52,438 nucleotides of DNA from a bacterium (GTDB lineage: Bacteria; Electryoneota; Electryoneia; Electryoneales; Electryoneaceae). Below, piece by piece: positions 36,801 to 44,259 of this stretch. How positions within the stretch are numbered: the first letter of the stretch is position 1; every line of letters begins with the position of its first letter. The notes below the pieces were generated by a model. The model did not search any database. It was given only the letters and a program-made list of their open reading frames with translations, and had not been told where the DNA came from. The DNA lies in NCBI GenBank assembly GCA_019912845.1, contig JAIOHU010000052.1, forward strand, positions 1 through 52,438. The letters are read 5' to 3'. Made by a program: the position numbers and the translations under genes.

Positions 36801-39800
36801 TGGCTTCATCACGTTCCCAGGCAGTCATTGGGTTCGGCCATTCACCATCCCAAATCTCAGCACCGACACAAATCGTTTCACCATCGTCCATTGTATCGAA
36901 GAACGCGATTTCATCACCTTCATCAATTGAAATGGTCTGATCTTCATCAAGCCATGCACTGGTTACAATGATCGCGTAAGGCAGTCCAGTCGGGGGAACC
37001 TCTTGGAAATGCATTTCACCTGGTGGAACACCAGTACCACTCAGGTTAACTGTAATTGTACCCTGATCAGGATCATTACTGGTGATCGTGATCGCAGCAG
37101 CATACGCCTGCTCCGCTGCGGGGGTAAAGCTAACAATAACGACGTGATTCTGATCTGGTGGGATCAGGATATCATCCTGCTGTTCATCAATTTCAAATAC
37201 GTTATCACCACCAATTTCGATGGAGTTAACGAGGAGATCTTCGTCACCGTTATTAGAGATGGTTAAGTTTCTATTAACAGTAAAGTCAACCGCAATATTT
37301 CCAAAGTTTATAACACCAGGGTTAACAACGATATTCGGCTGATCCAATTCGCCAACACCCGTACCATTGAGATCAACTTCAACTGTCGCTTCATCAGCAT
37401 CATTGCTGCTAATGGTTAATGTGCCGTTATAGTCAATGCCAGCTTCAGGGGTGAAGACAACATTCACGATCTGATTTTCACCAGCAGGAACAGTGAATGG
37501 AGCCTGGGTTGCAGTTGTGAAGACACCGTCACCACCAGCAATTGTCAATGCATCAACTACCAGGTCGGCATTACCAGTATTGCTGACTGTGATATCAGTA
37601 TTAACAGCATCACCAACATCAACAGGACCGAAAGTAACCATCATTGGTTGGACATCAATCTCAGGACCATCTTCAATGGTAACCATTACATCGAGTTCGG
37701 CATAAGGACCGAATCCATAGTTACCATTACCATGACCATCGATTATTTCAAAGGTAGCATCGTATTCCATCATTTCGGATGCATCCCAGATACGAACAAT
37801 GATCGGGTTACCAGCGACATATCCAGCCAGACCGTTCGCTTCATCACCTTCCCAGGCTGTCATCGGCCAGGGGAAGTTACCTTCTGAGACACCAGAGCCG
37901 ACACAGAGGTTGTCGCCGAATTGATTGTTGTCGAAGTATCCGACTTCATCACCTTCTTCAATGGGGACGCCATTGATTGTGGCGCTGGAAACTACGATTG
38001 CATAAGGCTGACCAGTTGGTGGAACAGCATTAAAGTGTTCTTCACCCTGTTCAAAGCCCATACCAGTTAACGTGACAACAACTGTACCTTCATCAGGATC
38101 GTCACTGGTAATAGTAAGCGTACCATCATACTGAATTGCTTCGACTGGTGAGAATTCAAGTGTTACTGTGCGTTCGTCACCGGGTTCAATCATATCTTCA
38201 ACAATAACATTACCATCAAAACCAGCACCTTCAAGTACCATGTTGAGGATATTCAGGTTATCATCACCTACATTGCCGATAGTAACATCAAAAGTGCTCA
38301 TGTTGCCGATGAGAACATTGCCGAAGTTGACATTGGTCGGGGTAACTTCAATATCGGCCTCTGCTTGCTGCTGACCAGTCATAACGATCAATTCAGCATA
38401 AGGACCAAATCCATAGTTACCATTACCATGGTTATCAACTATTTCAAAGATAGCATCGTATTCCATTTGCTCTGATGCATCCCAGAGACGTACGAGCATT
38501 GGATTGCCAGCTTCATAACCTGGCAGACCATTCGCTTCATCACCTTCCCAAACCGTCATCGGTGCAGGGAAATCGCCGTCGAATACTTGAGAACCAACAC
38601 AGAGGTTATCACCAAACGCGTTGTTGTCGAAGAAGCCAATTTCATCGTCAGGAGCTACTTCAACATCATTAATCATCGCACCGGAAATGACAACGGCATA
38701 GGGTTGACCAGTTGGGGGGACAGGTTCAAAGTGGAATTCGCCACCACCTTCTTCTGCTCCCATTCCGGATAGGTTGACAACAACAGTTCCTTCGTCAGGG
38801 TCGTCACTGGTAATTGTCAGTGTACCCATATATTCAATGAGTTCAGCCGGAGAAAATTCGATGGTAACTGTTCTGGTATCACCCGGTTCAATGGTATCTT
38901 CAACAATCACATTACCATCAAAACCGGCACCTTCGAGTTGCATATTGATGATGTTCAGGTCGTCATCACCCATATTGCTGATGGTGATATCGGATGTTTC
39001 CATCTCGCCAATGATCACATCACCAAAATTAACTTCCATCGGTGAAACATTTATATCTGCTACAGGCTCTTCACCACCTACCATAATGTTTAATTCTGCA
39101 TAGGGACCAAAGCCATAATTACCGTTTCCATGACCTTCGACAATTTCAAAGGTCGCATCATATTCCATTTCAGCTGAAGCATCCCAGACACGGACGACAA
39201 TCGGATTGCCTGCTTCATAGCCGGGAAGCCCATTTGCTTCATCACCTTCCCAGGCACTCATTGGCCAGGGGAAGTTGCCTTCAAATGCAGCCGCACCAAC
39301 ACAAATATTATCGCCAAAGGCTTCATTGCTATCGAAAAACCCAATTTCGTCACCCTCTTCAATGGGATCACCTTCGATAGTGGCACTGGAAACTACAATC
39401 GCATAAGGCTGACCAGTCGGATTGACCGCGTTGAAATGCTCATCACCCTCTTCAAAGCCGGAACCTGACAATGCAACATCAATAACACCTTCATCAGGAT
39501 CATCACTGTTAATGGTAAGTGTTCCTGTATAGTCCTGCACAGCGTCAGGTGCAAATGTGACTGTATAAACTTCCATCTCACCCGGGGCGAGGGTAACATT
39601 GTCAAGAGCTCCACCGGTAAAGACTGCATCACCAGTAAACTCAACTGAAGTGATTGTGAGGTCTTCATTACCAACATTTTCGATGGTAACATCGAGCATG
39701 GCATCATTACCAACTGTTACCGTTCCAAAACCTAATTGAGTCGGGGAAACATTAATATCGGCTTCATCAAGTTCACCGACAAAAACATTCAGTTCAGCAT

Positions 39801-40905
39801 AAGGACCGAAACCGTAGTTGCCGTTTCCATGACCATCAACAATTTGAAACTCAGCATCATATTCCATTTGTTCTGAAGCATCCCAGAGACGAACGATCAT
39901 AGGGTTGCCAGCTTCATAGCCAGGAAGACCATTTGCTTCATCACCTTCCCAGGCAGTCATCGGAGCGGGAAAATCTCCATCAAATACTAATGACCCAACA
40001 CAAATATCATCGCCAAACGCATTGCTGTCGAAAAAGCCAATTTCATCATCAATATCTACGTCAACGTCATTTATCATTGCAGATGCAATAACAACCGCGT
40101 AAGGCTGTCCAGTTGGTGGAACAGAGTCAAAGTGGAATTCACCACCGCCCTCTTCTGCACCCATACCGGAAAGACCTACAACAATGGTACCTTCATCCGT
40201 ATCATCGCTGTTAATGGTCAAACTCCCAGTATACTCCATTACATCTGTCGGGCTGAAGTTGATGGTAATAGTACGTTGTTCACCGGGAGCGATAACATCC
40301 TCAACAATGACATCGCCATTGAATCCATCACCTTCGAGTTCCATATTCAAAATGTTGAGATCGGCATCGCCATCATTGGTGATTACGACATCCATCTCGT
40401 CCATTTCGCCGACAATAACATTGCCAAAATTCAGCTCTGTTGGGTTGACAGTAATTTCTGGTGCTTCTTCACCGCCACCACCCGCTGTGAGTTCGACTTC
40501 AGCGTAAGGTCCAAAACCGTAATTGCCGTTTCCATGACCATCAACAATCTGGTACTCTGCATCGAGCTCTGCATTGGCAGAAGAATCCCAGATTTTGAAT
40601 ACCATTGGATTACCAGCAGTATACCCCTCCAGATCATTCGCTTCATCACCTTCCCAGGCTGTCGAGGGAAGTGGGAAATTTCCTTCGTAAACTACGGCGC
40701 CAACACAAAAGAGGTCGCCATCACCGTTTACGTCAAAGAAACCAATTTCATCTCCAGCTTCGACAACATCCCCGTCAATAGTTGCGTTAGACACAACGAC
40801 TGCATAGGGTTGTCCAGTTGGAGGAACAGGAGTAAAATGTTCCTGCGCCAGCAAACTGCTCGTAAGTAAAATAATAACCGCAAGTGACAAGTATAACCGT
40901 TTCAT
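33826..40905 (-). CDS. 2,359-residue modular surface protein: 8 'GDEIG-CVGA' modules alternating with 9 Hydin-like domains, plus sorting domain
   Basis: AGGAGAG lies 4-10 bases before the ATG; the signal peptide ends in SSLLAQ (residue 21). Module A (~125 residues, eight copies) has T-G-Q-P-Y-A-(I/V)-V-(V/I), G-D-E-I-G-F-F-D, C-V-G-A, T-A-W-E-G-D-E-A-N, G-N-P-(M/I) and a final H-G-N-G-N-Y-G-F-G-P-Y-A-E. Module B (~105 residues, nine copies) is an ASPM/SPD-2/Hydin-type beta-sandwich ('choice-of-anchor D' style): P-x-x-(L/V)-x-F-G-x-V-x-V-G, N-x-G-x-x-D-L, P-G-E, F-(S/T)-P, Y-x-G-(S/T)-L-T-I-x-S-(D/N)-D. The order is strictly A-B except for one B-B tandem after the fifth A. Two carboxypeptidase-regulatory-like domains (~34.44-34.96 kb) follow, then a linker and the sorting domain NFPNPFNPTTQIRF...KKMMLVK. 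It is acidic, as expected for a calcium-binding or matrix protein. It is exported and surface-attached; a structural or adhesive role is inference. Confidence 0.9.
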   Translation of the reverse strand: MKRLYLSLAVIILLTSSLLAQEHFTPVPPTGQPYAVVVSNATIDGDVVEAGDEIGFFDVNGDGDLFCVGAVVYEGNFPLPSTAWEGDEANDLEGYTAGNPMVFKIWDSSANAELDAEYQIVDGHGNGNYGFGPYAEVELTAGGGGEEAPEITVNPTELNFGNVIVGEMDEMDVVITNDGDADLNILNMELEGDGFNGDVIVEDVIAPGEQRTITINFSPTDVMEYTGSLTINSDDTDEGTIVVGLSGMGAEEGGGEFHFDSVPPTGQPYAVVIASAMINDVDVDIDDEIGFFDSNAFGDDICVGSLVFDGDFPAPMTAWEGDEANGLPGYEAGNPMIVRLWDASEQMEYDAEFQIVDGHGNGNYGFGPYAELNVFVGELDEADINVSPTQLGFGTVTVGNDAMLDVTIENVGNEDLTITSVEFTGDAVFTGGALDNVTLAPGEMEVYTVTFAPDAVQDYTGTLTINSDDPDEGVIDVALSGSGFEEGDEHFNAVNPTGQPYAIVVSSATIEGDPIEEGDEIGFFDSNEAFGDNICVGAAAFEGNFPWPMSAWEGDEANGLPGYEAGNPIVVRVWDASAEMEYDATFEIVEGHGNGNYGFGPYAELNIMVGGEEPVADINVSPMEVNFGDVIIGEMETSDITISNMGDDDLNIINMQLEGAGFDGNVIVEDTIEPGDTRTVTIEFSPAELIEYMGTLTITSDDPDEGTVVVNLSGMGAEEGGGEFHFEPVPPTGQPYAVVISGAMINDVEVAPDDEIGFFDNNAFGDNLCVGSQVFDGDFPAPMTVWEGDEANGLPGYEAGNPMLVRLWDASEQMEYDAIFEIVDNHGNGNYGFGPYAELIVMTGQQQAEADIEVTPTNVNFGNVLIGNMSTFDVTIGNVGDDNLNILNMVLEGAGFDGNVIVEDMIEPGDERTVTLEFSPVEAIQYDGTLTITSDDPDEGTVVVTLTGMGFEQGEEHFNAVPPTGQPYAIVVSSATINGVPIEEGDEVGYFDNNQFGDNLCVGSGVSEGNFPWPMTAWEGDEANGLAGYVAGNPIIVRIWDASEMMEYDATFEIIDGHGNGNYGFGPYAELDVMVTIEDGPEIDVQPMMVTFGPVDVGDAVNTDITVSNTGNADLVVDALTIAGGDGVFTTATQAPFTVPAGENQIVNVVFTPEAGIDYNGTLTISSNDADEATVEVDLNGTGVGELDQPNIVVNPGVINFGNIAVDFTVNRNLTISNNGDEDLLVNSIEIGGDNVFEIDEQQDDILIPPDQNHVVIVSFTPAAEQAYAAAITITSNDPDQGTITVNLSGTGVPPGEMHFQEVPPTGLPYAIIVTSAWLDEDQTISIDEGDEIAFFDTMDDGETICVGAEIWDGEWPNPMTAWERDEANELQGYIQGNPIQYRIWDVSAQTEYTAEGEIENNRGNGTYGFGPYTQVHIAVTGNLEADINVFPSPLGFGNVVVNNDLTLNLNIRNDGFADLTVNSVSYQGNQVFAIGAFEPVVLAPAEVTTVDVTFSPTAVQQYTGTITVQSDDPDEGTVTVNVSGSGIEEGDTHFIAVEETGQPYAVVVDQAYFNDESLQAGDEIGIFDGQLCVGMSVIPDPVEWPLPMVAWEGDPDNGLPGFTDGNPIIFRTWADNVDEVADPTYFEGDGTFGVMPFTEVILNMPENQDAPDILAPLGFPFGNVEVGQDLTLDVPIQNVGFQTLTITTTVGGDAEFSANNVTDFDIAPGQIYLLPVTFSPTAEQAFTGTLSISSNDPDEPNVQVALTGTGVGADDLHFDPVAPTGQPYAIVIDDATINGLPLSPGDEIAFYDITLEGEFLCVGAGVYDGQFPEPLPLTAWEGDEANDLPGYIDGNPMLYRLWDDSEGNEYNATGEIVDGHGNGNYGFGPYAEVILTAGELVLGVNSIAIDFGPVIVGETATFDLIITNFAEQTVAATAVVGGDAEFSAPDFNNVDIDPQDTATLTVSYTPTAEEANTGQVTISSPAMMNDIIVDLTGTGYVPTAEVEGLVYDICTTAAIEGATVTFAQSTTTTDEDGYYLITGLPIGDVQFSVTAPGFVAQTGTMALAEGFNERNFEMVPFGTIEGIVTICNNGGPLQGVDVFVGGNPDPITTTDANGAYVVPDLTPGVAYDLTFDHPTYWPETVNEITVLQCEPTINDVVLEFPAADPEVNTLDFEVVIGAQDGDSTATMTFNLNSVGCGELQYFFTTIDDSLGSTILFNPETGAIPSGQTGEIEVTVDFGQFAQDYEIEHGAEFTTTITVDGDRLAQPQDITINIMVTNSIIEQMLATPTVFALHQNFPNPFNPTTQIRFDLVEPQMVTISVFNVVGQEVARLADGQYSAGYHHVTFDAKSLPTGIYFYSIKSNKLNDLKKMMLVK
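34960..40842 (-). repeat. Coding array of alternating A and B modules, period ~700 bp
   Basis: The codons of the W-E-G-D-E-A-N motif of module A recur near 40.64, 39.94, 39.24, 38.54, 37.85, 36.81, 36.12 and 35.43 kb. Spacing is about 700 bases except one 1,040-base step where two B modules are adjacent. Copies A2 and A4, A3 and A5, and B1, B3 and B4 resemble each other most, so the duplicated unit was a four-domain A-B-A-B block of about 1.4 kb. Confidence 0.85.
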
Positions 40906-41737
40906 GCGACTCTCCTAAATCAATAACTATGTTTCTTGATAACTCACTTTCCAATTCGTGTTCAATCCTTCTGCTACTCTTCAGCAAAAAATAATTGAAA
41001 CAACTCTGCAATCCTGATTTTGAATTATTAGAGTAATTGAATCAGAATTACTGAGTCTCCCTTTTGATATAGTTTACGACTATTAAACGCAACATAAACG
41101 TGCGCTGCAACACATTCTGCAAAAAATCAATGGCATTGCTCTCCTGATAAGTTCTGGGAAGTAAACTCTTAATATACCACAAATCAATCCCCTATGCAGT
41201 TAAAAGCTCACCCATATCACGATTATTTTGGAGCAGGGCTCTCCCTACCTCCACTCTGAATTCCATCATTAAATTTTATAGAACAGGAAGGTACTCACGC
41301 AGTTAATTTTGCTTCGTGTGTGTGGTCAGAACAAACTGAACAACGTACAATATACATACCCCTACACCTTTAACAAACTCAAAGTAAACCGTGCATGAAA
41401 CCTATTTCCGAATGATGAGAAAATATCAGCGTATTTTCAATCCACGAATAATTTCTCAATAGTGAGATGCGCTTACTCGTGATAGGTTGATCGAGTATAG
41501 CACAAATCATCTCGGAAGGCAAGATACTTGACACAGGTTAACATTATGATTCTTACGATTGCTCCCCTGTCTGCTTAGTCTCAGTTTCAGATTATCCAAT
41601 GGATATTCAAAATTTCGATCAGCTTGCATTCACCCCGAATAAGAGCGTAACCTTAAGTCAAGTTCAAGGTTCAACCAGGACACCCATCAACATTGCAAAT
41701 GTGGCTATAAACTAAAATTTAGCTGGATGCGAAATTA
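40906..41737. other. 830-bp divergent intergenic region
   Basis: This is the longest non-coding stretch in the window, between the giant repeat-protein gene and a divergent membrane-protein gene. It is A+T-rich with stops in all frames. It should hold promoters for both genes. TATAAA at 41706-41711, about 30 bases before the ATG at 41738, could be a -10 element, but no clear -35 accompanies it. No RNA gene, repeat or small coding frame with a Shine-Dalgarno was found. Confidence 0.45.
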
Positions 41738-43933
41738 ATGTCCGAATCATCAGATAAACAGGCATTTAAACCTGTATTCAGGAACCACATCCCACTCCTA
41801 CTCACCCTGATCGTCTTCACAATTGAGTTGGCTGTCGCTCTCGGAAATCAGCAGGAAACCAGTCTCTGGCTTTGGTCGACGAGTATTCTGTTACGATTCC
41901 CCGCAGCATTCATTCTCATCGTGCTTGCCCTCGATAGGGCTCGTGTTCAGTTTACGCAAATCGAATTCCAGAACAATGAATGGCGTATTAAGAAACCACT
42001 CCACAAAAAAGTGATCCTCAAGCAGGAAGATCTCTCTGGTGTCGACGCTTATCCTCATTTAGGAGTCTGGGGAGTAAAATTCGTACTGAAAAACGGAAAA
42101 ATCATTCGTATCCCAGCACCAGGATTCAGCCCTATCCAGTTTTTTCGCTGGCTGAAACACGAAATGCCGGAATTGTGCCTGGAGAATGTAGACCGTTTCC
42201 TGAGCAGGATGGAGTATCTCGAATCACGTGGCAGACCCTATTTTGCTGGCAGTATTGCTTTGATTTTTGCTGTACTAGCAGGATTCCTCGGGTTCAGTAT
42301 ATTTCGCGAAATCGATGTAATTCATTCTGTAGATGCTTTGGTACGATCTCCTTTAGCTTTTCCACAATCACCATTACGTTTTGAGCGTGCTGTTGAACAA
42401 TTAATGGCGTTCCCCGTACCAGCCATACCATTGGCAATGATCGCCATATTAATTCTCTGTATGTCGTTTGATAGTTTTCGCTTACGTTGGGCTCGTCCCT
42501 TTATCGCCTTTTCATCATTATCGCTGCTGCTACTTTTTTACCTTTTCGCTAGCAGTATCGCTGGAAACATTGTCTTTAGTGTATATCCGGGTTCGCTATA
42601 TGGTGGAATGCTTAATCTTGCCCTCGCGTTTCTTGTCCTTGGGATTCGAGCATTTTTGTTTCCAAAACCACTCGGCAGCCTTGTAACTGCCGGGATCGCG
42701 GCGGCGTTTCTGCTCTTTGTCCCTCCTCTACATCACAATGCTAAAATTGAACTGAATAATTCTTTTGGAGACACAAATGGTGGACCCTTACACTTCGGCA
42801 CACAAAAGGGGGATTCAACATTCTTCTGGAGTGTAGAACAGAATCGCAAGGGCATCAGGTACGGTCAATCCTGGAATGAACAAGGAGAATTCCTGGGAGA
42901 GGTTAACTTCGATTTTTTACACTCCACTCGGCCTGAAGTACCTGTCCATATTCTACCTGTTTCAGGTGATGTCTGGCTGGCAGGTTTGGGAAATATCCTG
43001 CTGGAATATTCAGACTCCTCTTCAACCGCCGACACGCTTTGGATGGGTGAAGACGCTGAGAAAATAAACGGAATTGCTGAAAACATTGAAGGGTACATCA
43101 ATCTCTCGCCTGATCGAAAAAGAGTAGCGTTCGCAACCACTCGTCACCCGCTTGTCGTGGTGGAACTGGATTCAGGTAGAGTGTCTTACTTCAGATCGCA
43201 AGGTAATCGATCACTCTATTTCCTGGAGTGGGCATCCGAGTCGCTTATCTATGTTCAGGAGAGACGTGAGACTCTTGTGGGATCAAAGGTTAAAGCAGAG
43301 TATGACCTCTGGACTTACTCCTATAGCGGTGCTCCCGTTAATCATATTCTACGCTATAATATCGGCTGGTGGTTGATTACTGATGGCAGTCCCGGACAGA
43401 AACGATTCTGGGGGTGGGATGAGGAAAATTTCGCAACCTTTGAACCCGGTAAATCACCGCAAGTATTCAAACTACCACAGCAACATGGTAAAGTGGGTAG
43501 CTTCATAGAAAAAATCACCTGGCTGGGTTCAAATCGCTGGCTGATCGTCGAAAAACGCATCAACGAGAAGCGGAGACGCTCGCCTGATTGGAATTTCTAT
43601 ATCTGGGATGACGGCAGGGTAAACAAGTTGGAAGTTGCACTCAAAGGCCCACGGATTCTTGATGTGAGCTCCTCACAATCTCAAGTTGCATATATCCTGC
43701 TTGAATTTGAATTGTATACCGACCTTTGGCAGCTTGATACTCGAACTGAGAATGTTTCTCTGGAACGTCTGGCAAGATTCCCCTGGTCATTCAGAACCAA
43801 TCGTAACCTCACAAAACGAGGCTTCTTGGTTTTTGTGCCACAGGGTGACCGTTTCTTCTATCCATTGAGAACGTTCGGGCATGGTATGATGGGCAGTGGT
43901 GACTATGCGGTGTGGAAAATCGAGAACGAATGA
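41738..43933 (+). CDS. Unrecognised polytopic membrane protein with PH-like insert and C-terminal propeller-like domain
   Basis: 731 residues, not assigned to a family. Seven hydrophobic segments are visible: two at residues ~17-65 (IPLLLTLIVFTIELAVAL and LLRFPAAFILIVLAL), then five between ~165 and 330 (FAGSIALIFAVLAGFLGF, PLAMIAILILCMSF, FSSLSLLLLFYLFA, MLNLALAFLVLGI, GIAAAFLLFVPPL). Between TM2 and TM3 lies a ~95-residue soluble beta-rich insert (F-T-Q-I-E-F-Q-N-N-E-W-R-I-K-K...W-G-V-K-F-V-L-K-N-G-K-I-I-R-I) like a bacterial PH domain. After TM7 comes a ~390-residue domain with blade-like repeats: I-N-L-S-P-D-R-K-R-V-A-F-A-T-T, S-L-Y-F-L-E-W-A-S-E-S-L-I-Y-V and I-T-W-L-G-S-N-R-W-L-I-V. With an odd TM number the propeller and the insert lie on opposite sides of the membrane. 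The Shine-Dalgarno is weak. A sensing or envelope-assembly role is only a guess. Confidence 0.7.
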   Translation: MSESSDKQAFKPVFRNHIPLLLTLIVFTIELAVALGNQQETSLWLWSTSILLRFPAAFILIVLALDRARVQFTQIEFQNNEWRIKKPLHKKVILKQEDLSGVDAYPHLGVWGVKFVLKNGKIIRIPAPGFSPIQFFRWLKHEMPELCLENVDRFLSRMEYLESRGRPYFAGSIALIFAVLAGFLGFSIFREIDVIHSVDALVRSPLAFPQSPLRFERAVEQLMAFPVPAIPLAMIAILILCMSFDSFRLRWARPFIAFSSLSLLLLFYLFASSIAGNIVFSVYPGSLYGGMLNLALAFLVLGIRAFLFPKPLGSLVTAGIAAAFLLFVPPLHHNAKIELNNSFGDTNGGPLHFGTQKGDSTFFWSVEQNRKGIRYGQSWNEQGEFLGEVNFDFLHSTRPEVPVHILPVSGDVWLAGLGNILLEYSDSSSTADTLWMGEDAEKINGIAENIEGYINLSPDRKRVAFATTRHPLVVVELDSGRVSYFRSQGNRSLYFLEWASESLIYVQERRETLVGSKVKAEYDLWTYSYSGAPVNHILRYNIGWWLITDGSPGQKRFWGWDEENFATFEPGKSPQVFKLPQQHGKVGSFIEKITWLGSNRWLIVEKRINEKRRRSPDWNFYIWDDGRVNKLEVALKGPRILDVSSSQSQVAYILLEFELYTDLWQLDTRTENVSLERLARFPWSFRTNRNLTKRGFLVFVPQGDRFFYPLRTFGHGMMGSGDYAVWKIENE

Positions 43934-43979
43934 CTTTTAAATGCGAGCTTCCCAGCCTAATGAAACGGTTTCCAGTCAT

Positions 43980-44015
43980 CGTCATTCCAGCGTGGTTTTA
44001 GCTGGAATCCAGGAA
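43980..44015. repeat. 'GTCATTCC...GGAATCCAGGAA' dispersed hairpin repeat
   Basis: ATTCCAGC (43984-43991) pairs with GCTGGAAT (44001-44008), and the context is CGTCATTCC...GGAATCCAGGAA. This matches the common bacterial intergenic repeat usually seen as GTCATTCCCGCG...GCGGGAATCC. It lies in the 326-base gap between the membrane protein and the M28 peptidase. The rest of that gap (to 44259) shows only the Shine-Dalgarno CGGAGGCG before the peptidase start. Confidence 0.65.
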
Positions 44016-44259
44016 GGTATTGTCGAGTAGCACTGGGATGAGAGGTGCTGAACTTACGAATGAGATATTCACGGGGATTGATCGACACAAGGATCTTACA
44101 ATAAGAGTCCAGCTTCCAAATTCAGCAAAAATTTTACTATCGATAAACTTCAATCCCCGCGCAACCCAGCCTTCTTAACAAACCATCCAATCTCAATTGT
44201 AATTCACCCTGTAAATTTCCTATCTTTCATAATGCCCAAACCACTCCCTCGGAGGCGAT

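Noticed and set aside
34960-40842. Regular ~700-bp periodicity considered as a CRISPR-like or tandem DNA array
   Set aside because: The period corresponds to two protein domains in one open frame, and conservation is at codon level.
40132-40869. 245-codon open frame on the plus strand within the giant repeat gene
   Set aside because: Mirror image of the repeated modules; the Cys/Phe-rich translation follows from antisense reading of acidic codons.
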